DNA of 64,000 bases from positions 1 to 64,000 of the forward strand of contig NZ_VFIL01000016.1 in assembly GCF_007858285.1 (NCBI RefSeq). The letters are read 5' to 3'. Source of the stretch: Pseudomonas brenneri. Its GTDB lineage: Bacteria > Pseudomonadota > Gammaproteobacteria > Pseudomonadales > Pseudomonadaceae. The notes beneath the pieces are model-generated. The model did no database searches and had not been told where the DNA came from. It was given only the letters and a program-made list of their open reading frames with translations. How positions within the stretch are numbered: position 1 is the first letter of the stretch; every line of letters starts with the position of its first letter. The translations under genes were made by a program, and so were the position numbers. Below are positions 30,206 to 38,710 of this stretch, piece by piece.

Positions 30206-30322
30206 ATGAAAGTTCGTGCATCGGTGAAAAAGCTGTGCCGTAACTGCAAAATTATTCGCCGCGAAGGTGTTGTTCGAGTAATTTGCAGCGCGGAACCGCG
30301 TCACAAACAGCGCCAAGGCTGA
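30206..30322 (+). CDS. rpmJ: 50S ribosomal protein L36, zinc-binding form
   Basis: This 38-residue gene sits between secY and rpsM. The product [19 protein letters not shown] continues with C27 and H33, so the zinc ligands C11, C14, C27 and H33 are all present (the C+ form). Zinc-replete cells use this form. A hairpin terminator follows. Confidence 0.96.
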
Positions 30323-30339
30323 GTGTGATCCGCTTGAAG

Positions 30340-30380
30340 CCCGGCAGCTAGTGCGCTGCCGGGTTGATTATTTGTTATTA
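30340..30380 (+). terminator. Terminator after rpmJ
   Basis: CCCGGCAGC/GCTGCCGGG with a 6-base loop is followed by a T-rich but interrupted tail (TTGATTATTTGTTATT). The tail overlaps the next promoter. Confidence 0.65.
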
Positions 30381-30392
30381 CAGCGATATTAT
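30364..30392 (+). promoter_or_regulatory. Sigma-70 promoter of the alpha operon
   Basis: TTGATT at 30364-30369 and TATTAT at 30387-30392 are 17 bases apart, about 60 bases before rpsM. The -35 abuts the terminator stem. Confidence 0.65.
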
Positions 30393-30451
30393 CTCGCGCC
30401 CTATTTCTTGGCTTCCGGGGCGTAGGTAGCTGTCAATTGGAGTCCCACTGA

Positions 30452-30808
30452 ATGGCCCGTATTGCAGGCGTTAACATTCCAGATAACAAGCACACTGTTA
30501 TCTCGCTGACCTACATCTATGGTGTTGGTCGCACTACTGCGCAGAAAATTTGCGCAGTTGCTGGGGTAAACCCAGCCGCTAAGATCAAGGATCTGAGCGA
30601 CGAGCAGATTGAATTGCTGCGTGGCGAAGTGGCGAAGTTCACCACTGAAGGTGACCTGCGTCGCGAAATCAACATGAAAATCAAGCGTTTGATGGACCTC
30701 GGTTGCTATCGCGGTCTGCGTCATCGTCGTGGTCTTCCAGTACGCGGTCAGCGTACCAAGACTAACGCGCGTACCCGTAAAGGTCCGCGTAAGCCGATCC
30801 GCAAGTAA
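30452..30808 (+). CDS. rpsM: 30S ribosomal protein S13
   Basis: S13 links the 30S head to the 50S subunit and P-site tRNA. The 118-residue product has MARIAGVNIPDNKHTVISLTYIYGVG and the basic C-terminal tail RTKTNARTRKGPRKPIRK. It is the first gene of the alpha operon (rpsM-rpsK-rpsD-rpoA-rplQ). Confidence 0.97.
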   Translation: MARIAGVNIPDNKHTVISLTYIYGVGRTTAQKICAVAGVNPAAKIKDLSDEQIELLRGEVAKFTTEGDLRREINMKIKRLMDLGCYRGLRHRRGLPVRGQRTKTNARTRKGPRKPIRK

Positions 30809-30838
30809 TCGCCCCAGCGAATCGACAGGAAAATTATC

Positions 30839-31228
30839 ATGGCAAAACCTGCTGCTCGTCCTCGTAAAAAAGTTAAAAAGACAGTGGTTGATGGCATCGC
30901 CCACATCCATGCATCTTTTAACAACACCATCGTGACCATCACCGACCGTCAAGGTAACGCGCTTTCTTGGGCTACCTCCGGTGGTTCGGGTTTCCGCGGT
31001 TCCCGCAAGTCCACCCCGTTCGCTGCTCAAGTAGCTGCTGAACGTGCTGGTCAAGCTGCGCTGGAATATGGCCTGAAAAACCTCGACGTTAACGTCAAGG
31101 GTCCAGGTCCAGGTCGTGAGTCTGCTGTCCGTGCTTTGAACGGCTGTGGCTATAAGATCGCCAGCATCACCGACGTGACGCCAATCCCGCACAACGGGTG
31201 CCGTCCGCCGAAGAAGCGCCGCGTGTAA
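30839..31228 (+). CDS. rpsK: 30S ribosomal protein S11
   Basis: S11 forms part of the 30S platform near the mRNA exit. The 129-residue product has VDGIAHIHASFNNTIVTITD and the C-terminal PIPHNGCRPPKKRRV. It lies between rpsM and rpsD. Confidence 0.97.
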   Translation: MAKPAARPRKKVKKTVVDGIAHIHASFNNTIVTITDRQGNALSWATSGGSGFRGSRKSTPFAAQVAAERAGQAALEYGLKNLDVNVKGPGPGRESAVRALNGCGYKIASITDVTPIPHNGCRPPKKRRV

Positions 31229-31246
31229 TCCAGGAGATTGTAAAGA

Positions 31247-31867
31247 ATGGCTCGTTACATTGGTCCAAAATGCAAACTCGCTCGTCGCGAAGGCACCGAT
31301 CTCTTTCTGAAGAGCGGCGTGCGCGCGATCGAATCGAAGTGCAACATTGAAGCAGCACCTGGTATCCACGGCCAACGCCGCGGTCGCCAGTCCGACTACG
31401 GCACCCAACTGCGTGAAAAGCAGAAGGTCCGTCGTATCTACGGCGTTCTCGAGCGTCAGTTCAGCGGCTACTACAAAGAAGCTGCTGGCAAGAAAGGTGC
31501 AACCGGTGAAAACCTGCTGCAACTGCTCGAATGCCGTCTGGACAACGTTGTATACCGTATGGGCTTTGGTTCGACTCGTGCCGAATCCCGTCAGCTGGTA
31601 TCGCACAAATCCGTCAGCGTAAACGGCCAAACCGTTAACGTTCCGTCCTACCAGGTTCGTGCTGGTGACGTTGTCGCGATTCGCGAGAAAGCAAAAAACC
31701 AGCTTCGCATTGTCCAAGCTCTCGATCTGTGTGCCCAACGTGGCCGCGTAGAATGGGTAGAAGTAGACACTGAGAAGAAGTCGGGCGTTTTCAAGAACGT
31801 TCCTGCTCGCAGTGATCTGTCCGCCGACATCAACGAAAGCCTGATTGTCGAGCTCTACTCCAAGTAA
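31247..31867 (+). CDS. rpsD: 30S ribosomal protein S4
   Basis: S4 is a primary 16S-binding protein and in E. coli represses the alpha operon. The 206-residue product has MARYIGPKCKLARREGTDL and an S4 domain (RLDNVVYRMGFGSTRAESRQLV). The leader before rpsM is short, and I did not recognise an E. coli-like S4 pseudoknot. Confidence 0.97.
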   Translation: MARYIGPKCKLARREGTDLFLKSGVRAIESKCNIEAAPGIHGQRRGRQSDYGTQLREKQKVRRIYGVLERQFSGYYKEAAGKKGATGENLLQLLECRLDNVVYRMGFGSTRAESRQLVSHKSVSVNGQTVNVPSYQVRAGDVVAIREKAKNQLRIVQALDLCAQRGRVEWVEVDTEKKSGVFKNVPARSDLSADINESLIVELYSK

Positions 31868-31889
31868 GGGCTAGAAAATAGGTGCATCC

Positions 31890-32891
31890 ATGCAGATTTC
31901 GGTAAATGAGTTCCTGACACCCCGCCATATTGATGTGCAGGTTGTCAGTCCAACCCGCGCCAAGATCACTCTCGAGCCTCTCGAGCGTGGTTTTGGCCAC
32001 ACCCTGGGCAACGCGCTGCGCCGCATCCTGTTGTCCTCAATGCCCGGCTGTGCAGTAGTCGAGGCCGAGATTGACGGTGTGCTCCACGAGTACAGCGCCA
32101 TCGAAGGTGTACAGGAAGACGTAATTGAAATCCTGTTGAACCTTAAAGGTCTGGCTATCAAGCTGCACGGCCGTGACGAAGTTACGCTGACCTTGTCGAA
32201 GAAGGGTTCGGGGGTGGTTACCGCTGCCGATATTCAGCTGGATCATGATGTCGAGATCGTTAACCCCGATCACGTAATCGCTAACCTGGCGTCTAACGGC
32301 GCCCTGAACATGAAGCTCACTGTAGCTCGTGGTCGTGGTTATGAACCGGCCGACTCGCGTCAGAGCGATGAAGACGAAAGCCGCAGCATTGGTCGCTTGC
32401 AGCTTGACTCTTCGTTCAGCCCGGTTCGCCGCATCGCATACGTGGTGGAAAACGCCCGTGTCGAGCAGCGTACTAACCTGGACAAGCTGGTTATTGATCT
32501 GGAAACCAACGGTACTCTGGATCCTGAAGAGGCTATTCGCCGCGCTGCAACCATCCTGCAACAGCAGTTGGCTGCGTTCGTCGACCTCAAAGGTGACAGC
32601 GAACCAGTGGTAATCGAGCAGGAAGACGAGATCGATCCGATCCTGCTTCGCCCGGTTGACGATCTGGAACTGACTGTACGTTCGGCTAACTGCCTTAAGG
32701 CGGAAAACATTTACTACATCGGTGACCTGATCCAGCGCACCGAAGTAGAACTGTTGAAGACTCCGAACCTGGGCAAGAAATCCTTGACTGAAATCAAGGA
32801 CGTTCTGGCCTCCCGCGGTCTGTCCCTCGGCATGCGCCTCGACAACTGGCCGCCTGCAAGTCTTAAGAAGGACGACAAGGCGACTGCCTGA
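31890..32891 (+). CDS. rpoA: DNA-directed RNA polymerase subunit alpha
   Basis: RpoA dimers start polymerase assembly, and the C-terminal domain contacts UP elements and activators. The 333-residue product has an N-terminal domain (LEPLERGFGHTLGNALRRILLSSMPG), a flexible linker near 235-250, and the alpha-CTD (RSANCLKAENIYYIGDLIQR and KSLTEIKDVLASRGLSLGM). All parts look complete. Confidence 0.98.
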   Translation: MQISVNEFLTPRHIDVQVVSPTRAKITLEPLERGFGHTLGNALRRILLSSMPGCAVVEAEIDGVLHEYSAIEGVQEDVIEILLNLKGLAIKLHGRDEVTLTLSKKGSGVVTAADIQLDHDVEIVNPDHVIANLASNGALNMKLTVARGRGYEPADSRQSDEDESRSIGRLQLDSSFSPVRRIAYVVENARVEQRTNLDKLVIDLETNGTLDPEEAIRRAATILQQQLAAFVDLKGDSEPVVIEQEDEIDPILLRPVDDLELTVRSANCLKAENIYYIGDLIQRTEVELLKTPNLGKKSLTEIKDVLASRGLSLGMRLDNWPPASLKKDDKATA

Positions 32892-32932
32892 TCGTCGTAA
32901 TCACCGAACGTGAGTTTGGTAAGGAATGAACC

Positions 32933-33319
32933 ATGCGTCATCGTAAAAGTGGTCGTCACCTGAGCCGTACCAGCTCGCACCGCAAGGCCATGTTTCAAAA
33001 CATGGCGGTGTCGCTGTTCGAGCACGAGCTGATCAAAACTACACTGCCGAAAGCCAAAGAACTGCGTCGCGTTGCTGAGCCGCTGATCACTTTGGCCAAG
33101 ACAGACAGCCTGGCTAACCGCCGTCTGGCTTTCGACCGTACTCGTTCGAAAGCTATCGTTGGTAAGCTCTTCAACGACCTGGGCAAGCGCTACGCTACCC
33201 GTGAGGGTGGCTACCTGCGCATCCTCAAGTGCGGTTTCCGCACTGGCGACAACGCGCCTATGGCGTACGTCGAGTTGGTTGATCGTGCTACTGCTGGCGA
33301 AGCTGTATCCGCCGAGTAA
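32933..33319 (+). CDS. rplQ: 50S ribosomal protein L17
   Basis: L17 lies by the tunnel exit. The 128-residue product has MRHRKSGRHLSRTSSHRKAM, with the usual basic start, and LRRVAEPLITLAKTDSLANRR. It ends the alpha operon and a strong terminator follows. Confidence 0.97.
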   Translation: MRHRKSGRHLSRTSSHRKAMFQNMAVSLFEHELIKTTLPKAKELRRVAEPLITLAKTDSLANRRLAFDRTRSKAIVGKLFNDLGKRYATREGGYLRILKCGFRTGDNAPMAYVELVDRATAGEAVSAE

Positions 33320-33336
33320 GACGACAGTCTGCAACG

Positions 33337-33366
33337 AAAAACCGGGCCTAGTGCCCGGTTTTTTGT
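33337..33366 (+). terminator. Rho-independent terminator of the alpha operon
   Basis: AACCGGGC/GCCCGGTT with flanking A and T runs and a 5-base loop, followed by TTTTGTTTTT. It closes the ribosomal superlocus before katA. Confidence 0.93.
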
Positions 33367-33559
33367 TTTTGAAGTAAGACAAATCCTATTTAAGCAGCGC
33401 TCCTCAATCTTGATACTGGTGCTATGGAGAGGGAGGTGACGGTAGTTTTTTTCTATTGATGCCGACAATTATATGAATTTGTAGACGTCATGCTGATGGT
33501 CAATACTCCCTCTAAGCCGATTAGCCGGCAGTTCCAAGACTGACCTGAGGAGATTGAGC

Positions 33560-35008
33560 ATGAGCCAGAATAAAACCCTTACGACCGCCAGTGGCGCTCC
33601 CGTTGCTGACAACCAGAATTCCCGTTCCGCCGGCCCGCGTGGCCCGTTGCTGCTCGACGACTTTCACCTGATCGAGAAGCTGGCCCACTTCAACCGTGAA
33701 AACATCCCAGAGCGACGTGTACACGCCAAAGGCTCGGGAGCGTATGGCACGTTCACGGTTACCAAAGACATTACCCAATACACCAGCGCCAAACTGTTTG
33801 AAGCTGTTGGTAAGCAGACGCCGACCTTCCTGCGTTTCTCTACAGTCGGTGGCGAGCGCGGCTCGGCAGATACCGAGCGCGATCCACGTGGCTTCGCACT
33901 CAAGTTCTATACCGAAGAAGGTAACTGGGACATCGTGGGCAACAACACCCCGATATTCTTCATCCGTGACCCGCTGAAATTCCCGGACTTTATCCACACT
34001 CAAAAACGCCTGCCGCAAAGCAACCTGAAAAGTGCACAGATGATGTGGGACTTCTGGTCGCATTCGCCCGAGGCGCTGCACCAGGTCACCATCCTGTTCT
34101 CGGACCGCGGCATCCCGGACGGCTACCGTCACATGCATGGTTTTGGCAGCCACACCTACAGCCTGATCAGCGCCAATGGCGAGCGTCACTGGGTGAAGTG
34201 GCACTACAAGACCAAGCAGGGTATCAAGAACCTCGCGCCTGCCGATGCAGCCCGCCTGGCCGGTACCGATCCGGATTACGCCCAGCGCGACCTGTTTGAG
34301 GCCATTGAGCGCGGAGATTTCCCTAAATGGCGTGTGTGCATCCAGATCATGACTGAGGCCCAGGCCAATGCTCACTACGAGAATCCCTTCGATGTGACCA
34401 AAACCTGGTCGCAGAAAGAGTTTCCGCTGATTGAGGTGGGTGAGTTGGAATTGAACCGCAACCCGCTGAACTACTTCGCCGAAGTGGAGCAGGCAGCGTT
34501 CGGTCCAAGCAATATGGTGCCGGGTGTCGGTTTGTCGCCGGACCGCATGCTCCAGGGCCGTGTGTTCGCTTACGCCGATGCGCACCGCTACCGTATTGGC
34601 ACCAACCATCAGCACCTGCCGGTGAATGCTTCGCGCAGTCCGGTCCACAACTACCAGCGTGATGGCTCCATGGCGTTTGGCAGCAACGGTGGCGCGGCTC
34701 CCAACTACGAGCCAAACAGCTACGCCGATGCACCAAAACAAGCTCCACAGTACGCAGAGCCTGCCCTGGCTCTGAGCGGTGCAGCGGATCGTTATGATCA
34801 CCGCGAGGATACTGATTACTACAGCCACGCCGGTGCGCTGTTCCGCTTGATGAATGCTGAGCAAAAAACGCTGTTGATCAACAACATCGCCGGCGCGATG
34901 GCGGGTGTTTCCAGTGATGTGGTTCAACGTCAGCTGCAACACTTCTTCAAGGCAGATCCGGCTTATGGAGAAGGAATCGCAACTGCGCTGGGTGTATCGA
35001 TTAACTAA
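33560..35008 (+). CDS. katA: Monofunctional haem catalase KatA
   Basis: Catalase breaks down hydrogen peroxide. The 482-residue product is a small-subunit clade enzyme. The distal histidine is H55 (VHAKGSGAYG), the distal asparagine lies in GNNTPIFFIRDP (N128/N129), and the proximal haem tyrosine is Y338 in RVFAYADAHRYRIG. The ATG at 33560 follows GAGGAG; a TTG two codons upstream is in frame. The 193-base upstream region is AT-richer than the ribosomal genes, but I found no convincing OxyR site. The next gene, a ferritin, is a usual neighbour of katA in pseudomonads. Confidence 0.96.
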   Translation: MSQNKTLTTASGAPVADNQNSRSAGPRGPLLLDDFHLIEKLAHFNRENIPERRVHAKGSGAYGTFTVTKDITQYTSAKLFEAVGKQTPTFLRFSTVGGERGSADTERDPRGFALKFYTEEGNWDIVGNNTPIFFIRDPLKFPDFIHTQKRLPQSNLKSAQMMWDFWSHSPEALHQVTILFSDRGIPDGYRHMHGFGSHTYSLISANGERHWVKWHYKTKQGIKNLAPADAARLAGTDPDYAQRDLFEAIERGDFPKWRVCIQIMTEAQANAHYENPFDVTKTWSQKEFPLIEVGELELNRNPLNYFAEVEQAAFGPSNMVPGVGLSPDRMLQGRVFAYADAHRYRIGTNHQHLPVNASRSPVHNYQRDGSMAFGSNGGAAPNYEPNSYADAPKQAPQYAEPALALSGAADRYDHREDTDYYSHAGALFRLMNAEQKTLLINNIAGAMAGVSSDVVQRQLQHFFKADPAYGEGIATALGVSIN

Positions 35009-35025
35009 CTCTAAGTGATAAGCAG

Positions 35026-35050
35026 AACCGCCCTCATTTGGGCGGTTTTT
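35026..35050 (+). terminator. Terminator after katA
   Basis: AACCGCCC/GGGCGGTT with a TCATTT loop is followed by TTTG. It separates katA from the ferritin gene. Confidence 0.85.
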
Positions 35051-35163
35051 GCGTTATTTCAGCTACTTTTCTCCGGAAATCTTCACTTTTCTGCCGTTCG
35101 TCCCGTGACCTGCAGGTCTGCATGGTTCAAACTAGGGTCTTTCAAGCAGGGAGATGTAGGGCG

Positions 35164-35628
35164 ATGCAAGGTCACCCCGACGTAATCGATTACCTCAACA
35201 CGTTGCTGACGGGCGAACTGGCAGCTCGTGACCAATATTTCATTCACTCGCGTATGTACGAAGACTGGGGCTTTACTGAGCTCTACGAGCGTATCAACCA
35301 CGAAATGGAAGAAGAGGCACAGCACGCCGACGCGCTGATGCGTCGTATCCTGATGCTCGAAGGCACGCCGCGCATGCGTCCTGACGACCTGGATACCGGC
35401 ACCACAGTGCCTGAGATGCTCGCCAGCGACTTGCGCCTGGAGTACAAAGTCCGCGCCGCACTGTGCAAGGGCATTGAGCTTTGCGAGAAGCACAACGACT
35501 ACGTGACCCGGGAAATCCTGCGCGTACAGTTGAACGATACTGAAGAAGATCACACCTACTGGCTGGAAAAGCAGTTGGGCCTGATCAAGTTGATCGGCCT
35601 GGAAAACTACCTGCAATCGCAGTTCTGA
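35164..35628 (+). CDS. ftnA: Bacterioferritin-fold ferritin lacking the haem ligand (FtnA/BfrA-like)
   Basis: This 24-mer iron-storage protein oxidises Fe(II) and stores it as mineral. The 154-residue product has the ferroxidase ligands at E18, E51, H54, E93 and the later TEEDH motif (E and H). The position of the E. coli Bfr haem ligand Met52 is alanine here (EEEAQHADAL), so it probably binds no haem. The start at 35164 opens on MQGHPDVIDYL; the in-frame stretch back to 35038 is not ferritin-like. It lies downstream of katA, as FtnA does in P. aeruginosa, which fits joint peroxide and iron defence. Confidence 0.9.
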   Translation: MQGHPDVIDYLNTLLTGELAARDQYFIHSRMYEDWGFTELYERINHEMEEEAQHADALMRRILMLEGTPRMRPDDLDTGTTVPEMLASDLRLEYKVRAALCKGIELCEKHNDYVTREILRVQLNDTEEDHTYWLEKQLGLIKLIGLENYLQSQF

Positions 35629-35642
35629 TTCCACCGGTTATA

Positions 35643-35683
35643 AAAAAGCCCCTGTCACCGCTATGGTGACAGGGGCTTTTTGT
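35643..35683. terminator. Bidirectional terminator between the ferritin gene and uvrA
   Basis: AAAAGCCCCTGTCACC pairs with GGTGACAGGGGCTTTTT around a GCTAT loop. A and T runs flank both sides, so it serves both convergent genes. Confidence 0.92.
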
Positions 35684-35695
35684 TGGGCCGAACAA

Positions 35696-38530
35696 TCAGG
35701 CCCGGTCGCGCGCCAGCAGCGGCTTCAGATAGTAGCCAGTATGGGATTGTGGCATTTCGGAAACTTGCTCCGGCGTGCCCACCGCAATTATCTGCCCACC
35801 CTTGGAACCGCCTTCCGGCCCAAGGTCCACCAGCCAGTCGGCTGTCTTGATCACGTCCAGGTTGTGTTCGATCACTACCACGGTGTTGCCGTGGTCTCGT
35901 AAACGGTGCAGCACGTCGAGCAACTGCTGGATATCCGCAAAGTGCAGCCCGGTGGTTGGCTCGTCAAGGATGTACAGGGTCTTGCCGGTATCGCGTTTGG
36001 ACAGTTCACGAGACAGTTTGACCCGCTGCGCTTCGCCACCGGACAGCGTGGTCGCCGACTGCCCCAGCTTGATATACGACAAGCCCACGTCCATCAGGGT
36101 CTGAAGCTTGCGTGCCAGGGCCGGCACTGCGTCAAAGAACACCCGCGCTTCCTCGATCGTCATCTCAAGGGTTTCATGGATGTTCTTGCCCTTGTACTTG
36201 ATCTCCAGGGTCTCGCGGTTGTAGCGCTTGCTCTTGCACACGTCGCAAGGTACGTAGATGTCCGGCAGGAAGTGCATCTCGACCTTGATCAAGCCGTCGC
36301 CCTGGCACGCTTCGCAGCGCCCACCCTTGACGTTGAAGGAGAAGCGCCCAGGGCCATAACCACGGGAACGGGACTCCGGCACACCGGCGAACAGTTCGCG
36401 AATCGGCGTGAACAGCCCGGTATAGGTCGCGGGGTTGGAGCGGGGGGTGCGGCCAATCGGGCTCTGGTCGATATCCACCACCTTGTCCAGGAGCTCCAGG
36501 CCCTTGATGCTGTCATGCGCGGCAGCTTCCAGGGTGGTGGCACCGTTCAGCGCGGTGGCGCTGAGGGGGAACAAGGTGTTGTTGATCAGCGTCGACTTGC
36601 CCGAGCCGGAGACGCCGGTCACGCACGTCAGCAGGCCCAGGGGGATTTCCAGGTCGACATTGCGCAGGTTGTTGCCGCGCGCGCCCTTGAGGTGCAGCGC
36701 CTGTTTTTTGTTGCGCGGTGTACGTTTGGCCGGTACTTCGATTTTCACTCGGCCAGACAAGTATTTACCGGTGAGCGAGTCCGGGTGTGCCATGACTTCG
36801 GCCGGTGTGCCTTGGGCAACAATATGTCCGCCATGCACGCCGGCACCGGGGCCGATATCGACCACATAGTCCGCCAGGCGAATGGCATCCTCATCGTGCT
36901 CGACCACGATCACCGTGTTACCGATATCACGCAGGTGCTTGAGCGTGCCCAGCAGTCGATCGTTGTCACGCTGGTGCAGGCCGATTGAGGGCTCGTCCAG
37001 GATGTACAGCACGCCCACCAGGCCGGCGCCAATCTGGCTGGCCAGGCGAATGCGCTGGGCTTCGCCGCCGGACAGGGTGTCGGCGCTGCGATCCAGGGAC
37101 AGATAGTCCAGGCCCACGTTGACCAGGAACTGCAGGCGCTCGCGGATTTCCTTGAGGATCTTGTCGGCAATCTCGCCGCGACGCCCGGTCAACTTCAGTA
37201 CGCCAAAGTACTCGCAGGCGTCGCCGATGGGCAGGTTGGTCACTGCTGGCAGGGTCTTCTCGCCGACCCATACGTGGCGAGCCTCGCGACGCAAGCGGGT
37301 GCCACGGCAATCAGGGCAGGGCTGGGTGCTGAGGAACTTGGCCAGTTCTTCGCGTACGCTGGCCGATTCGGTTTCCCGGTAGCGACGTTCCAGGTTGGGC
37401 ACGATGCCTTCGAATGGGTGGGAGCGCTTGACGATATCGCCACGGTCATTCAGGTATTTGAAGTCGACGTTCTGCGAGCCGCTGCCATGCAGGATGACTT
37501 TCTGTTGCTCTGCGGGCAGCTCGTTGAACGGTACTTCCAGGCTGAATTTATAGTGGGCGGCTAGCGACCCGAGCATCTGGAAGTAGTAGACATTGCGCCG
37601 GTCCCAGCCGCGTATGGCGCCCTCCGCCAGCGTCAGGTCGCCATTGACCAGGCGCTTGATGTCGAAGAACTGCTTGACCCCCAACCCATCACAGGTCGGG
37701 CAGGCGCCGGCCGGATTGTTGAAAGAGAACAGCTTGGGTTCCAGTTCGCTGATGGCGTGGCCGCAGATCGGGCAGGCGAAGCGTGCGGAAAAGATGATTT
37801 CTTCGCCGGGCTCGTCGTCCATCGGTGCGACCAGGGCGATACCGTCCGCCAGCTTCAGCGCGGTCTCGAACGACTCCGCCAGACGTTGCTGCAGGTCGGC
37901 ACGCACCTTGAAGCGGTCGACCACCACATCAATGGTGTGCTTCTTCTGTTTATCCAGTTTCGGCGCTTCGTCCAGCTCATATAGCTTGCCGTTGATCCTG
38001 GCGCGGACAAAACCCTGGGCGCGCAGTTCTTCGAAGACCGACAGGTGTTCGCCCTTGCGCTCGCGGATCACCGGCGCCAGCAGCATCAGCTTGGCGCCTT
38101 CCGGCTGGGCCAGTACCAGGTCGACCATCTGGCTGACGGTCTGGGCTTCCAGCGGGATATCGTGATCCGGGCAGCGCGGAATACCGACGCGTGCGTACAG
38201 CAGGCGCAGGTAGTCGTAGATTTCGGTGATGGTGCCCACGGTGGAGCGCGGGTTGTGGGAGGTCGATTTCTGTTCGATGGAAATGGCTGGCGACAGGCCT
38301 TCAATGGTGTCGACATCAGGCTTTTCCATCATCGACAGGAACTGCCGGGCGTAGGCCGACAGCGACTCCACATAACGACGCTGGCCTTCGGCATACAGCG
38401 TATCGAACGCCAGCGACGACTTGCCAGACCCGGACAAACCGGTGATGACAATCAGTTTGTCCCGGGGCAGGGTCAGGTCGATGTTCTTCAGGTTGTGGGT
38501 TCTAGCCCCACGAATCAGGATCTTGTCCAA
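35696..38530 (-). CDS. uvrA: Excinuclease ABC subunit A
   Basis: UvrA finds DNA damage and loads UvrB in nucleotide excision repair. The 944-residue product has two ABC ATPase modules: Walker A GLSGSGKSSLAFDT near residue 31 and GVSGSGKSTL in the second half, each followed by LSGGEAQR signatures. Zinc-finger pairs CPICG/CPTC and CEAC/CDVC are present. It reads towards the ferritin gene and is divergent from the MFS gene. A possible LexA-like site lies upstream at 38583-38598. Confidence 0.97.
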   Translation of the reverse strand: MDKILIRGARTHNLKNIDLTLPRDKLIVITGLSGSGKSSLAFDTLYAEGQRRYVESLSAYARQFLSMMEKPDVDTIEGLSPAISIEQKSTSHNPRSTVGTITEIYDYLRLLYARVGIPRCPDHDIPLEAQTVSQMVDLVLAQPEGAKLMLLAPVIRERKGEHLSVFEELRAQGFVRARINGKLYELDEAPKLDKQKKHTIDVVVDRFKVRADLQQRLAESFETALKLADGIALVAPMDDEPGEEIIFSARFACPICGHAISELEPKLFSFNNPAGACPTCDGLGVKQFFDIKRLVNGDLTLAEGAIRGWDRRNVYYFQMLGSLAAHYKFSLEVPFNELPAEQQKVILHGSGSQNVDFKYLNDRGDIVKRSHPFEGIVPNLERRYRETESASVREELAKFLSTQPCPDCRGTRLRREARHVWVGEKTLPAVTNLPIGDACEYFGVLKLTGRRGEIADKILKEIRERLQFLVNVGLDYLSLDRSADTLSGGEAQRIRLASQIGAGLVGVLYILDEPSIGLHQRDNDRLLGTLKHLRDIGNTVIVVEHDEDAIRLADYVVDIGPGAGVHGGHIVAQGTPAEVMAHPDSLTGKYLSGRVKIEVPAKRTPRNKKQALHLKGARGNNLRNVDLEIPLGLLTCVTGVSGSGKSTLINNTLFPLSATALNGATTLEAAAHDSIKGLELLDKVVDIDQSPIGRTPRSNPATYTGLFTPIRELFAGVPESRSRGYGPGRFSFNVKGGRCEACQGDGLIKVEMHFLPDIYVPCDVCKSKRYNRETLEIKYKGKNIHETLEMTIEEARVFFDAVPALARKLQTLMDVGLSYIKLGQSATTLSGGEAQRVKLSRELSKRDTGKTLYILDEPTTGLHFADIQQLLDVLHRLRDHGNTVVVIEHNLDVIKTADWLVDLGPEGGSKGGQIIAVGTPEQVSEMPQSHTGYYLKPLLARDRA

Positions 38531-38710
38531 GATGGCCTCGTACGGCGGGCGTATAAATAATGCAGGAGTATACGGCTAAAGACTGGATGAATATACACTG
38601 TCGATTTGCCCATTTCAGGCTTGGATGAAAGCTGCGCGGCAAAGCGCCGCATATACCCTCTCAATCGATGGGACTGGTAGAATCGCCGCCGGTTCACACG
38701 AGGTTTTTCC

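Noticed and set aside
33367..33559. Search for an OxyR operator upstream of katA
   Set aside because: Isolated CTAT and ATAC tetramers occur but not with the N7 spacing of the four-part OxyR motif.
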